A DNA stretch of 64,000 bases from Chitinophaga dinghuensis (GTDB lineage Bacteria; Bacteroidota; Bacteroidia; Chitinophagales; Chitinophagaceae): positions 124,001 to 188,000 of the forward strand of contig NZ_QLMA01000006.1 of the NCBI RefSeq assembly GCF_003259435.1, read 5' to 3'. Below the pieces are notes generated by a model. It worked only from the letters and a program-made list of their open reading frames with translations, was not told the origin of the DNA and made no database searches. The position numbers and the translations under genes are program-made. Positions 18,486-27,318 of the stretch are shown here, piece after piece (the stretch's first letter is position 1; each line of letters begins with the position of its first letter).

Positions 18486-18499
18486 ACTTTCGCGAAAGT
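18486..18499. promoter_or_regulatory. 14-bp perfect palindrome in a divergent intergenic region
   Basis: ACTTTCGCGAAAGT is a perfect palindrome (axis 18492/18493) between the response-regulator gene and the divergent membrane-protein gene at 18565. Its left half overlaps TTACTTTCG, which resembles a -7 element of the TAnnTTTc/g type. It may be an operator; no regulator can be assigned from sequence. Confidence 0.4.
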
Positions 18500-18564
18500 T
18501 TGTTTGATTAACCGATCTGACAATTAACCCAAATCCAGTTTTTTATTTTAATAATCATATCTCT

Positions 18565-19347
18565 ATGGACAAAGGAAAACTCATTCAAGAGTATCGGCCA
18601 AGTAAAGCTATGTGGGGCGTTTACGGACTATTAATCGGCTTTTTTGTATTGCTGGCCATTTGTGGAATCGTATTAAATTTCGTCTTGCCAGGCGCAGAAT
18701 TTGCCGGGAAATTCATTTTCGTTTTTTGTTTAGTAATCGCTATTCTCTTTTATGTTAGCGCCAAAAAGAAAATGAATATTCCCACGTACCTCCTATATGA
18801 AAATGGCGTTGAACGGGAATATAAATCACAGACTTATTTTATGCCGTTGGCAGGGCTGCATGATCTCTTCCTGTTTACTACCGGAAAGTCGCCCGCACCA
18901 AACAACCTGGCTTTTAAAAGCGCTGGCAGCGATATCTGGGAGCTGATCAATATTCATCATGGAGGTGATCTGGCAGCCTTAATAAATATCAATGCCCAAA
19001 AAAGAAGCGATTACCTGTTGCAGCAGCTGAAAGAAGGAGAAACGATTCAGTTTAACTATATCACTACTGCAACGGCGCTCAAAAACTCCTTCACTGCGCT
19101 CTCCACACAAACTTTTCTGCAATCACAATCAAAGCAACTGGGGCTTAACAGCAAGTACCTGACGGTGGATGGCACTTCTTTTCCGTTAACCAGTTTGGAA
19201 CCTATTCAGCATAGTCCTCTCAAAGGTTACTTTATCAAAACAACGGATGGCAAAGAGGTATTTTCCTTCCGTGAAACAACGTTATGGAGTTTTATGGTCT
19301 TTCTGATCTTATTTGGGACACTCACAAAGGAAAAGGCAACGGCATAA
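18565..19347 (+). CDS. Membrane-anchored protein of unknown function
   Basis: 260 residues. Two transmembrane segments near the N-terminus (about 17-40 and 48-66) are followed by a soluble part of about 190 residues whose beta-rich start (TYLLYENGVEREYKSQTYFMPLAGL, DLFLF) recalls PH-like membrane proteins; a last hydrophobic segment lies near 240-255. I do not recognise the family with confidence. It is divergent from the two-component operon and stands alone. Gene density, codon use and the promoter-like sequence upstream support it as real. Confidence 0.7.
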   Translation: MDKGKLIQEYRPSKAMWGVYGLLIGFFVLLAICGIVLNFVLPGAEFAGKFIFVFCLVIAILFYVSAKKKMNIPTYLLYENGVEREYKSQTYFMPLAGLHDLFLFTTGKSPAPNNLAFKSAGSDIWELINIHHGGDLAALININAQKRSDYLLQQLKEGETIQFNYITTATALKNSFTALSTQTFLQSQSKQLGLNSKYLTVDGTSFPLTSLEPIQHSPLKGYFIKTTDGKEVFSFRETTLWSFMVFLILFGTLTKEKATA

Positions 19348-19469
19348 ATCAAAGTAGGTTTATACTCATTATATATCCTTATCCAGGGCTGCTTACAGTA
19401 GGGAAGGTGGAATAAGTGTTAATTTTACGCCTTTAGGTGAATTTACGTTCACAAATGGGTAATTCACTG

Positions 19470-19501
19470 TTTGGTACATCAGCCTGATAACGCGTACTTT
19501 G
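19470..19501 (+). promoter_or_regulatory. Candidate promoter of the GH2 gene
   Basis: TTTG at 19470-19473 and TACTTTG at 19495-19501 are spaced 21 bp apart, close to the Bacteroidota -33/-7 arrangement, though the -7 box is one base short. A TTG codon at 19471 in the GH2 frame lies inside it, which argues that translation starts downstream. Confidence 0.45.
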
Positions 19502-19557
19502 GTCTGCACAAATTCAAAAGTAGATCAGGAATGAATCAGAATGCCTGTAAAAGCACG

Positions 19558-22092
19558 ATGAAGCGCTTTGCAGCCGGCATCGCATTAGTATTAATGCAGT
19601 CTGCCGCCGCTGTTAACGCCCATGCACAAACGACGATTATCAGAGAAGGGAATGCCAACGTTCAGTTATTTGATGATAACTGGAAATTCAGCCGCTATGG
19701 ATTACAGCCAGATGGAACCAAACGCCCGGAACCGGAAGGAATGGAGCAACCCGCGTGGAACGACAAAGATTGGACGAAGTTAAATCTACCACACGACTGG
19801 GCCATCGCAGGGCCTTTCCGCATTGAACTGGCGGGGAAAACAGGAAAGCTGCCCTGGAAAGCGATCGGCTGGTACAGGAAACAGTTTACTATCGATAAAA
19901 AAGATAAAGGAAATCGCATATTCCTGGATTTTGACGGGGCAATGGCCTACGCTAAAATTTGGGTGAATGGACAATATGTAGGTACCTGGCCTTATGGCTA
20001 CAGCTCCTTCAGGATGGATATCACCCCATTCGTCAAAACCGGCCAAACCAACACTGTCGCCGTACGCCTGGATACAGAATCCTGGGATTCCCGCTGGTAC
20101 CCTGGCGCAGGGATCTACCGCCATGTATGGTTGGTGAAAACAGCGCCGGTACATACCGACCATTGGGGAACCACCATCACCACTCCTGAAGTAACCGATT
20201 CCGCTGCTACTATACAAGTGGCAGTGAAAGTGAGCAATCAGTCTAAAGTAACCGCTCAGAGCAAAGTGACCACCGAGATCTTTGAGTGTACCAATGGTAC
20301 CCAAATCGGACAACAAGTAGGCGCCATACAGGAAACGCCGGTAAAGGTATTAGCCGACAGCGCTGTTGTTGTTGCTAACTCCATCCATTTGAAACAACCA
20401 CAGCTGTGGTCCCTGGAGAAGCCTGCGTTGTATATCGCTAAAACCACGGTCCATACCAACGGTAGCAAACCCGATATCTACTACACTACTTTCGGTATTC
20501 GTCACTTACAGTTTACAGCGCGACAAGGATTTCTGCTGAATGGAAAAAGAACAGAGATCAAAGGGGTTTGCCTGCACCATGATATGGGCGCCCTCGGCGC
20601 AGCAGTCAATATAACTGCCTTACGCCGTCAGTTGCGCATTATGAAGGAAATGGGATGTAACGCTATCCGTACTTCCCACAATCCGCCTACGCCGGAATTG
20701 CTCCAGCTGGCAGACGAAATGGGCCTTCTCGTATGGGATGAAGCCTTCGACGCCTGGAAGAAACCTAAACTGAAAAATGATTATAATAAACTGTTCCCGG
20801 AATGGCATGAGAAAGATCTCCTGGCTTTAGTCCACCGCGACAAAAACCATCCCGCTGTAATAATCTGGTCCATCGGTAATGAGGTAATGGATCAACGCGA
20901 TACGGCACTGACGCATGAACTGGCAGCCATCGTTCAGCATGCAGATCCCACCCGCCCGGTATCAAATGGTTACAATGATCCGGATGGAGGCAGAGCCAGT
21001 GGCGCCGCTACCTACCTGGATATCATGGGCGTCAACTATTTCTTTTCCCAACAACCCAAGTGGGATGCAGATCCTAGATATGCGGATAAACCAACCATGG
21101 GAAGTGAAACGTCTTCCTGCGTAAGTTCCAGAGGAGAATATTTCTTCGGAACTAAATACGATCATTTCCAGGCAACCTCCTATGATGAAGCATGGCCTGG
21201 ATGGGGATGCAGTCCGGATGAACAATTCCGTACCAATGCAAAGTATCCGCATCTGCTGGGCGAGTTCGTATGGACAGGATTCGATTACCTGGGCGAACCT
21301 ACACCTTTCAACTCCGATGAAACCAACCTGCTGAATTTCCGTACGGATTCCTCCAAACGAAAAGAACTGGAAGCAGCGCTGGATGCCATCAGAAAGAAAA
21401 ATCCTCCTTCCCGCAGTAGTTACTTCGGTATCGTGGACCTTTGCGGCTTTCCGAAAGACAGATACTATAACTACCAGGCGCACTGGCGTCCGGAACTGCC
21501 TATGGCGCATATCATGCCACATTGGAATTGGCCGGAAAGAATAGGACAAAACGTACCAGTGCATGTTTACACTTCCGGCGATATGGCGGAGTTATTCGTG
21601 AATGGGGTGAGCCAGGGTAAGAAAACCAAACGCCCTGGGGAAGATTTCCGTTTGGTTTGGGATAGTATCACCTATCAACCGGGAGAAGTAAAGGTGGTAG
21701 CCTATAAGAATGGTCAACAGTGGGCGACTGATGTGGTGCGTACCACCGGTAAAATGAGCAAAATAACACTGGAGCCGGAAACGAACTTCTTGCAGGCAGA
21801 TGGCACGGATCTCTGCTATATCACTGTTCGTATATGTGATAACGATAATCAGCTCGTTCCAAGATCGGCTGTCAACCTGAAATTCTCGATCACAGGCCCT
21901 GGCGAAATCGTGGCTACAGACAATGGCGACGCTACTTCATTTGTACCGTTCTCCAGTACTGCAAGGCCCACTTTCAATGGTATGGCACAGGTAATTGTAA
22001 AAGGAAAGAAAGGCCATCCCGGAAAGATTACAGTGAGCGTACAAACGGACGAAGGATTACAAGGCTCCTCCACTACAGTGGAAGCAAAGTAA
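19558..22092 (+). CDS. Glycoside hydrolase family 2 (beta-galactosidase-like), secreted
   Basis: 844 residues from the ATG at 19558, which places a good signal peptide (cleavage after NAHAQ) at the start; the in-frame ATG at 19531 is possible. Domains: sugar-binding jelly roll about 35-190, immunoglobulin-like domain about 200-310, TIM barrel about 315-600 with acid/base Glu442 (IGNE) and probable nucleophile Glu517 (GSET), then a DUF4982-like domain (about 650-720) and a C-terminal Ig-like domain (about 740-840). Such enzymes cut terminal beta-galactosides or beta-glucuronides from plant or host glycans in the periplasm. No SusC/D pair is beside it, so the substrate is open. Confidence 0.92.
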   Translation: MKRFAAGIALVLMQSAAAVNAHAQTTIIREGNANVQLFDDNWKFSRYGLQPDGTKRPEPEGMEQPAWNDKDWTKLNLPHDWAIAGPFRIELAGKTGKLPWKAIGWYRKQFTIDKKDKGNRIFLDFDGAMAYAKIWVNGQYVGTWPYGYSSFRMDITPFVKTGQTNTVAVRLDTESWDSRWYPGAGIYRHVWLVKTAPVHTDHWGTTITTPEVTDSAATIQVAVKVSNQSKVTAQSKVTTEIFECTNGTQIGQQVGAIQETPVKVLADSAVVVANSIHLKQPQLWSLEKPALYIAKTTVHTNGSKPDIYYTTFGIRHLQFTARQGFLLNGKRTEIKGVCLHHDMGALGAAVNITALRRQLRIMKEMGCNAIRTSHNPPTPELLQLADEMGLLVWDEAFDAWKKPKLKNDYNKLFPEWHEKDLLALVHRDKNHPAVIIWSIGNEVMDQRDTALTHELAAIVQHADPTRPVSNGYNDPDGGRASGAATYLDIMGVNYFFSQQPKWDADPRYADKPTMGSETSSCVSSRGEYFFGTKYDHFQATSYDEAWPGWGCSPDEQFRTNAKYPHLLGEFVWTGFDYLGEPTPFNSDETNLLNFRTDSSKRKELEAALDAIRKKNPPSRSSYFGIVDLCGFPKDRYYNYQAHWRPELPMAHIMPHWNWPERIGQNVPVHVYTSGDMAELFVNGVSQGKKTKRPGEDFRLVWDSITYQPGEVKVVAYKNGQQWATDVVRTTGKMSKITLEPETNFLQADGTDLCYITVRICDNDNQLVPRSAVNLKFSITGPGEIVATDNGDATSFVPFSSTARPTFNGMAQVIVKGKKGHPGKITVSVQTDEGLQGSSTTVEAK

Positions 22093-22118
22093 GCCATAAA
22101 TAATACTATCACTCTGAG

Positions 22119-22150
22119 CAGGCTACCGGTTTCTGGTAGCCTGTTTTGTT
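22119..22150 (+). terminator. Intrinsic terminator of the GH2 gene
   Basis: A 9-bp stem (22119-22127 CAGGCTACC with 22135-22143) and 7-base loop is followed by TTTTGTTT. It lies 27 bp after the GH2 stop codon. Confidence 0.85.
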
Positions 22151-22192
22151 TGAAATACTTACCTTTAATGCTATCGAAACCATTGTAATGTT

Positions 22193-23092
22193 ATGCAGAT
22201 AGCAATTATTGAAGACCAGTTAGTGGTGAATAATGTGAAGATGTCATTCCCACTGTCCTTGTCCGGCCTCACAGATGCATTAGGGAATGCCCGCCATGTC
22301 AAAAAGAAACATAATCATATCTACACTTGGGATGATGCCGGTATCCTGGGCTATTCCCAGAATGGAAAAGAAGTAGAAGGGTTGGTTCTGGATATTCATC
22401 CGGGGAAGTATGACTTTTCCCCTAAAACGGCCTTCCAGTCCAGTTTTATGATGAATGAGATAATGTATGCGGACTATTTTCAATCGCATACAAAAGCGCT
22501 CAGGAAGGTCATTGAAGAGGACGATAGCGGTACGCTGGTCCTCGGTGAACTGGATTTGTTTTTTGATATCGAGGATCATATCATCAAAAGCATTTCCATT
22601 ACACAATACATCGCCCCAGCGCCTAAAGTATATAGTGATAAATATGCATTCAAGCCCATTGAGGGAGAAAAAATGGAGTTCACGGATTTCAACTTCAAGC
22701 TAGCCGTAATTCAACAGTTGATGTACGTGAAAAACCTGCTCCAGCCAGTATTTGACTTGTATGAGTTTGTAGAAAACTACCAGCCTCGTAAAATCAATGT
22801 AGAGAAAGAAGGATATGCCTTCATTCCTGAAGTGACCGCATATTTTGAATCGCTGGAGATTGACAGGAAATTCGCAGATGAGATTACGGAAATACAGCAG
22901 GATGGGGGAGACGACATCTACTTAAACATGCTGCGTTTCTGGAGTGGCGAAGATGATACCTTCAATATTCAAAACTTTGAGGATGTCCGCCATTTCAAGA
23001 ATCTGCAATCCATGAATTTATTTTATGCAGATAATTTCGGGGAGATTAAAGCATACCTGTCTGCACAAAATATTGAGGCAGACATGATTTAA
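22193..23092 (+). CDS. Cytosolic protein of unknown function, DUF7738-like N-terminus
   Basis: 299 residues, no signal or membrane segment. The first 140 residues open with beta strands and the motif HNHIYTWDDAGILGYSQNGKEVEGL, which I recall as typical of the DUF7738 family seen among bacterial immunity-type proteins. The remaining 150 residues are helical and acidic (ITEIQQDGGDDIYLNMLRFWSGEDDTFNIQNF) and unrecognised. A second small acidic protein follows 32 bp downstream. Both look like single-gene immunity or SMI1/KNR4-like proteins, but no toxin gene is close by. Confidence 0.7.
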   Translation: MQIAIIEDQLVVNNVKMSFPLSLSGLTDALGNARHVKKKHNHIYTWDDAGILGYSQNGKEVEGLVLDIHPGKYDFSPKTAFQSSFMMNEIMYADYFQSHTKALRKVIEEDDSGTLVLGELDLFFDIEDHIIKSISITQYIAPAPKVYSDKYAFKPIEGEKMEFTDFNFKLAVIQQLMYVKNLLQPVFDLYEFVENYQPRKINVEKEGYAFIPEVTAYFESLEIDRKFADEITEIQQDGGDDIYLNMLRFWSGEDDTFNIQNFEDVRHFKNLQSMNLFYADNFGEIKAYLSAQNIEADMI

Positions 23093-23124
23093 TCTGATCA
23101 CTTTACCACCTATTACATTCACTT

Positions 23125-23616
23125 ATGAACGCTCCAAATAATCCATACATTGCCGTATTGGAAAAACTCCAACCCAAGGCTGCGCCAGACAATATGCACC
23201 ACTGGGTGGCCGTCTTCGATGATGTGAGCAGTCTTTTCGCTGATCCAATCCCCGTGAACTTACTGACTACAGCTAAAGAGTTGTCTCCCCAAATGATTCA
23301 TTTTGTTGCCAGCATCCTGCAACAAACAGATGTTTACTTAACGCTGGCAATCCAGTTTATCCGGGACAATTTTAAAGCATATCCTGAAATGTATGATATC
23401 AGGGAAGATGAATTGTCTTACCTGTCGCTGGATGTAGCCGATTTTCCGCTGGAATTCCCGGAGCTGACCTTCTACGAAGAGGAAGGGGACTGGCTCATCC
23501 GCTTCGCAGAAGGAAAGTTTGAAAATTGTGACCCATTCGGAATTGCTGTCGCGTTCAAAGAAAATGTCCCCACAGATATAGAACTGTTAGACGACAGTGA
23601 GCCCATGGATGAGTAA
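23125..23616 (+). CDS. Acidic cytosolic protein of unknown function (immunity-like)
   Basis: 163 residues, strongly acidic, without signal peptide or membrane segment. A middle helical part (LLTTAKELSPQMIHFVASIL) leads into a beta-rich, Glu-rich C-terminal part (PELTFYEEEGDWLIRFAEGKF) ending in an acidic tail. I do not recognise the family; composition and size resemble polymorphic-toxin immunity proteins. It is probably co-transcribed with the preceding gene (32-bp gap). Confidence 0.65.
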   Translation: MNAPNNPYIAVLEKLQPKAAPDNMHHWVAVFDDVSSLFADPIPVNLLTTAKELSPQMIHFVASILQQTDVYLTLAIQFIRDNFKAYPEMYDIREDELSYLSLDVADFPLEFPELTFYEEEGDWLIRFAEGKFENCDPFGIAVAFKENVPTDIELLDDSEPMDE

Positions 23617-23624
23617 AATTTACT

Positions 23625-23644
23625 TATCTTTGATTTGTTTAATT
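23625..23644 (+). promoter_or_regulatory. Promoter and candidate operator of the AraC gene
   Basis: TATCTTTG (23625-23632) is a perfect -7 box, 21 bases before the ATG at 23653. It overlaps TTTGATTTGTTTAATT (23629-23644), a 16-mer found again at 24564-24579 before the MFS gene. The overlap with the start region fits autorepression by the AraC protein (inference). Confidence 0.6.
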
Positions 23645-23652
23645 TTGAGTGT

Positions 23653-24561
23653 ATGCAGAAGGCGGAAACAATACTACAATATTATCAGTCTACTAACCGG
23701 CAGATTCCATCAGATCTCCTGCATGCAAAGGAAAACAATGCCAGTCATTTCAATATTCTCAAACGAAAGAAATGCCTGGTTAGTCTGCCTTACCAACGAA
23801 GAGATTATTTCAAAATCTGCATTAGTATTGGTAAGGCCATTCTCATTACAGACAAAGGTGAAGTTACTATAGATAAACCTGCCATCTTCTTTTCCAATCC
23901 CAATAGAGAATTCGGCTGGAAATCCATTACAGAAGATCAGGAAGGGTTCGTCTGCCTTTTTAACGAGAAGTATATCAGCGCTGTTTTAAAGAAAGAGCTT
24001 AAACAACTCGCAGCTGCATTTGCTGACAACGTATATCCGTTCCTGTTCCTCGATCCTGCACAACAAACACAGTTCCTCCAGCTCTTTACCTTACTCCAGG
24101 ATACCTATAACAGCGACTACGATCAGAAGCAGGCAATGATCCACCATATCCTCATGCTGATTGTTCACCTGGGGATTAAAATCAGGTACTCACAGGCGGC
24201 AGGGAATGGCCATCCTTCCAGCGACCGACTGGTAAATGCCTTCTTTGAATTGCTCAACAATCAGTTCCCAGTGGATTCCCCCTACAATAGCGCCATCCGT
24301 ACCCGACCAGACGATTTCGCCCGGGAACTGCATGTGCACGTCAATTATCTCAACTATTGCCTGAAAAAAAGCACAGGCAACACCACCTCCCGCCTGATCC
24401 AGGAAAGAATTATTGCCGAAGCTACGGACCTGCTGAGGTATTCCGACTGGAGTATTGCCGAAATAGGCTATAGCCTTGGTTTTGAATATCCTCAACATTT
24501 CAATCATCTGTTTAAAAAGCATACCGGAAAAAGCCCCAAGGCTTTTCGACAGGAAGCGTAA
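23653..24561 (+). CDS. AraC-family transcriptional regulator
   Basis: 302 residues from the ATG at 23653; the earlier TTG in frame lies inside the promoter. The N-terminal 170 residues form a cupin-like ligand domain (ILITDKGEVTIDKPAIFFSNPNREFGW), and the last 100 residues carry two helix-turn-helix motifs (DDFARELHVHVNYLNYCLKK and WSIAEIGYSLGFEYPQHFNHLFKKHTGKSP). This matches Bacteroidota AraC proteins that activate a neighbouring efflux gene. The MFS transporter follows in the same direction after about 90 bp, and both genes carry the same 16-mer upstream. Confidence 0.92.
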   Translation: MQKAETILQYYQSTNRQIPSDLLHAKENNASHFNILKRKKCLVSLPYQRRDYFKICISIGKAILITDKGEVTIDKPAIFFSNPNREFGWKSITEDQEGFVCLFNEKYISAVLKKELKQLAAAFADNVYPFLFLDPAQQTQFLQLFTLLQDTYNSDYDQKQAMIHHILMLIVHLGIKIRYSQAAGNGHPSSDRLVNAFFELLNNQFPVDSPYNSAIRTRPDDFARELHVHVNYLNYCLKKSTGNTTSRLIQERIIAEATDLLRYSDWSIAEIGYSLGFEYPQHFNHLFKKHTGKSPKAFRQEA

Positions 24562-24563
24562 TA

Positions 24564-24628
24564 TTTGATTTGTTTAATTCTGTGTTTGAATAGCGGAAGT
24601 CCCTTTCTTAAGCGACGCCGTAATTTTG
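24564..24628 (+). promoter_or_regulatory. MFS gene regulatory region: AraC-like repeat and -7 box
   Basis: The 16-mer TTTGATTTGTTTAATT (24564-24579), identical to that over the AraC promoter, lies about 42 bp upstream of a perfect -7 box TAATTTTG (24621-24628). The spacing suits an activator bound upstream of polymerase. The start codon follows at 24649. Confidence 0.55.
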
Positions 24629-24648
24629 GGTTTCAAATCTCCGGAATT

Positions 24649-25860
24649 ATGAAACACCTGAAAGCGGAAAATAAACGAATCGCCACGTGGATAGCATTTA
24701 TACTAATACCTATCTCCGGATTGGCCATGGATATATACGTACCATCCTTTCCCCATATGGCAAATGAACTGGGTGTAAGCAATGATCTTGTAAGACTTAC
24801 ACTCACTGTATTTCTGATTAGTTATGGATTATCGCAATTATTTCTTGGCAGCCTAGTGGATAGCTTCGGACGCTATAAAACAGGGCTGATCTCCCTTGCC
24901 ATATTCACGTTGAGCAACTTTGTGATTGCCTTCACCCATGATATCCACCTGATCCTCGCCATCCGCATTTTACAGGGGATGGTGATATCTTTGATTATGG
25001 TGGCAAAACGTTCTCTGTTTGTAGACATATACAGCGGCGACCAACGAAAACATTACACCAGTCTGTTATCCGTTGTGTGGTCTGCAGCCCCAATCCTGGC
25101 GCCATTCCTCGGGGGCTATCTGCAGGATATCTTCGGCTGGAGAGCTAATTTTATTTTCCTGGGTATCTATGGGGCGGTAATGTTATTACTGGAATGGGTA
25201 TATGGAGGAGAAACGCTTCAACAACGGGTCCCCTGGAAATTACAAACCATACTAGGTAATTACCGACGTTTTATGAGTCGTAAAGACTTCATGCCTGGTG
25301 TGGTGATACTGGGTTTCAGCTATTCCATGTCTATCGTTTTCGGAATGTCCGCACCGTTTCTTATTGAACATACTTTTGGCTATTCCGCAGTAGTCACAGG
25401 ATATTGTGCGCTGGCCTCCGGTATTGCTTTGCTGTTAGGAGGCTTACTCAGTAAGCGTATGATACAACGCAAGATGTTTCCTAAATTATGGACGGCTAAC
25501 CTGATACAATTGTTATTGGCTGTAATGATGTATACGAGTGCCAGCGTTTATGCATCCCTGTTATCAATGATGTGTTTCGTGGCAGGGTTGCACTTCCTGA
25601 TGGGCTTTGTATATAATATCTACTTCACTTACTGCCTGACGAGCTTCCCTGAAAATGCCGGCGCGGCAGGAGGATTCACCAGTGGCGGCGGCTATCTTGT
25701 CACAGCTGCCACCAGCTACGCGGTGGTTAGCCTGATTCACATAGAAGGACAACAAACGCTTGCCGGCGGATATATCATCATCATTCTGTTGATTACCGGC
25801 GTACTGGCGCTGTTGAGAAAATTATTGTCGCCAATACAATTATATCGATTGAATGGGTGA
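24649..25860 (+). CDS. MFS drug-efflux transporter, Bcr/CflA-like (DHA1)
   Basis: 403 residues from the ATG at 24649 with about 12 transmembrane segments. It carries the TM1 motif MDIYVPSFPHMANELG, typical of the Bcr/CflA group, and the loop 2-3 motif GSLVDSFGRYKTGL (motif A). Such proteins export drugs or small metabolites by proton antiport. The preceding AraC gene and shared repeat suggest induction by an effector of that regulator. A terminator follows the stop. Confidence 0.9.
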   Translation: MKHLKAENKRIATWIAFILIPISGLAMDIYVPSFPHMANELGVSNDLVRLTLTVFLISYGLSQLFLGSLVDSFGRYKTGLISLAIFTLSNFVIAFTHDIHLILAIRILQGMVISLIMVAKRSLFVDIYSGDQRKHYTSLLSVVWSAAPILAPFLGGYLQDIFGWRANFIFLGIYGAVMLLLEWVYGGETLQQRVPWKLQTILGNYRRFMSRKDFMPGVVILGFSYSMSIVFGMSAPFLIEHTFGYSAVVTGYCALASGIALLLGGLLSKRMIQRKMFPKLWTANLIQLLLAVMMYTSASVYASLLSMMCFVAGLHFLMGFVYNIYFTYCLTSFPENAGAAGGFTSGGGYLVTAATSYAVVSLIHIEGQQTLAGGYIIIILLITGVLALLRKLLSPIQLYRLNG

Positions 25861-25868
25861 TAAAAATG

Positions 25869-25905
25869 AATACCCGCCTGTGTTTTACGAAGGCGGGTAT
25901 TTTAC
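25869..25905. terminator. Intrinsic terminator between convergent genes
   Basis: An 11-bp stem (25869-25879 with 25891-25901, AATACCCGCCT/AGGCGGGTATT) and 11-base loop, followed by TTT. An AAAAA run ahead of the left arm allows it to act on the minus strand as well. Confidence 0.8.
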
Positions 25906-25926
25906 AATTATTTCAACCAATGCCCA

Positions 25927-27246
25927 TTACCCCTGCGCGGGAAAAACCGTAAACCATTCCGGGTGCATCCTTATCACTGTAGCAATACCCCATATAATAG
26001 CCGCCATTCCTAGTGCGCCCCAGGCTTTTCTGTTCTTGTTTTTCCATTCCCAGCCAAAGAGAGTGGGTATCTCCCAATACTTGACCATTACAAACAACAA
26101 TAACCCGCCCATACCAGCCCAGGTTATCATGAGCATGCTTAACTGAGCGCCAGCAAGGATAACAGCCACACAAAACGATAGTGTAAGTAACTGCAGCCAT
26201 ACGTAGTTCTTCATACCACATCGGGTAACGTCCTCAATAGAGAACAGTATCAGCATCAACAGCAAGAAAACGCTCAATACCATGAAGGATTCCGATATAA
26301 TGACCGGCAATAACAACATCGCCACCCAAACCATCAGGGCTATTACCACGTAGGAGGCCAGTCGCTGATCTTTCACCCGGAGATCCACTTTACTAAAAGG
26401 GAATAATACCCTGCTCAGCAAAAGTTCCATTCTTCTGAGAAAAGGCAATGCAAAAATGCTGATCATCAATGGCACAATCATTTCATAAGCATACCACTGG
26501 TCATGGGTGGCCTGCATGGTCCATAAAACGGCTGCTGCCGCTGCCAGCGCAGGAAAAGATACTTGTATGAGCGTCTGCCATGGCGATAACCTGTAGTTAT
26601 CAATACTATCCCATATAGCTTTGCTGTAATATTTGATATGATATTGGCGTGTAGTGATGGCCGTTAGCTGCGACCAAATATAGAATATGCCCAGATGAAT
26701 AACGATTGTACGTATAGACGTATCCGTAATATAAGGACCCAGGAAAATGCCGGTAATTCCAAGTATCAGCAGCTCCCAGGTCAATGCAATGGGAGAGAAG
26801 AGCCATCGTAGTAACGGTGAAAGATACCGCACGACCCATCTGTAAAAATCAGGTAAATACCTGCCAAGCAGTTGTATCGCTGCAAATGCGCCTATCAGCG
26901 CTGCCAGTCCAAGTAATAGCCTGGAGGTAGTAAATACTCCGCGCAATGCCTGCAACCGGGAAGGCTTCTTTACAGTATACACCAGGTCAGTATTATGCAA
27001 CAGTTCCTCTGCCAGCAAGGAGGCATTTTCCTTACTCAGCCGCCCTAATTCCGCCTGATGACTATTCCAGAAGCTGTCTGCAACGGGAGTGCCTGCCCAC
27101 GATTGTAAGGTGCCATATTGATATAATAACGCTTTCTGATTACCTGAGAGCGAATCCAGCGTTCTTGCCAGATCTGCTTCAGGCGTGGATGCTACTGCCA
27201 TATTCCATGACAGCAACACAGAAATTAAGATAAATAAATGTCGCAT
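25927..27246 (-). CDS. Polytopic membrane protein of unknown function
   Basis: 439 residues. A cleavable-looking signal peptide (about 1-19) precedes a helical periplasmic segment of about 85 residues, then about ten hydrophobic segments from residue 105 to the end. The order (periplasmic N-domain, then a membrane bundle with an amphipathic linker near RRMELLLSRVLFPFSKVDLR) resembles mechanosensitive-channel-like proteins, but I find no MscS beta domain. I leave the function open. It is minus-strand and downstream of the ankyrin pair with a 72-bp gap. Confidence 0.7.
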   Translation of the reverse strand: MRHLFILISVLLSWNMAVASTPEADLARTLDSLSGNQKALLYQYGTLQSWAGTPVADSFWNSHQAELGRLSKENASLLAEELLHNTDLVYTVKKPSRLQALRGVFTTSRLLLGLAALIGAFAAIQLLGRYLPDFYRWVVRYLSPLLRWLFSPIALTWELLILGITGIFLGPYITDTSIRTIVIHLGIFYIWSQLTAITTRQYHIKYYSKAIWDSIDNYRLSPWQTLIQVSFPALAAAAAVLWTMQATHDQWYAYEMIVPLMISIFALPFLRRMELLLSRVLFPFSKVDLRVKDQRLASYVVIALMVWVAMLLLPVIISESFMVLSVFLLLMLILFSIEDVTRCGMKNYVWLQLLTLSFCVAVILAGAQLSMLMITWAGMGGLLLFVMVKYWEIPTLFGWEWKNKNRKAWGALGMAAIIWGIATVIRMHPEWFTVFPAQG

Positions 27247-27318
27247 ATGCGTTGGATGAACTAACAGGAAGGGATATACGGAAAGTAATCGCCCTGCATA
27301 GGCAAGGCGATTCGGGGA

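Noticed and set aside
19471..19557. Upstream TTG start of the GH2 gene
   Set aside because: It lies inside the candidate promoter and would spoil the signal peptide; the ATG at 19558 is better.
25853..26146. 97-codon plus-strand frame opposite the polytopic membrane protein gene
   Set aside because: It lies over the terminator and the 3' end of a well-supported minus-strand gene, with no promoter and an unnatural composition.
27287..27312. Hairpin AATCGCC/GGCGATT as terminator of the ankyrin operon
   Set aside because: Short stem and no T run on the minus strand.
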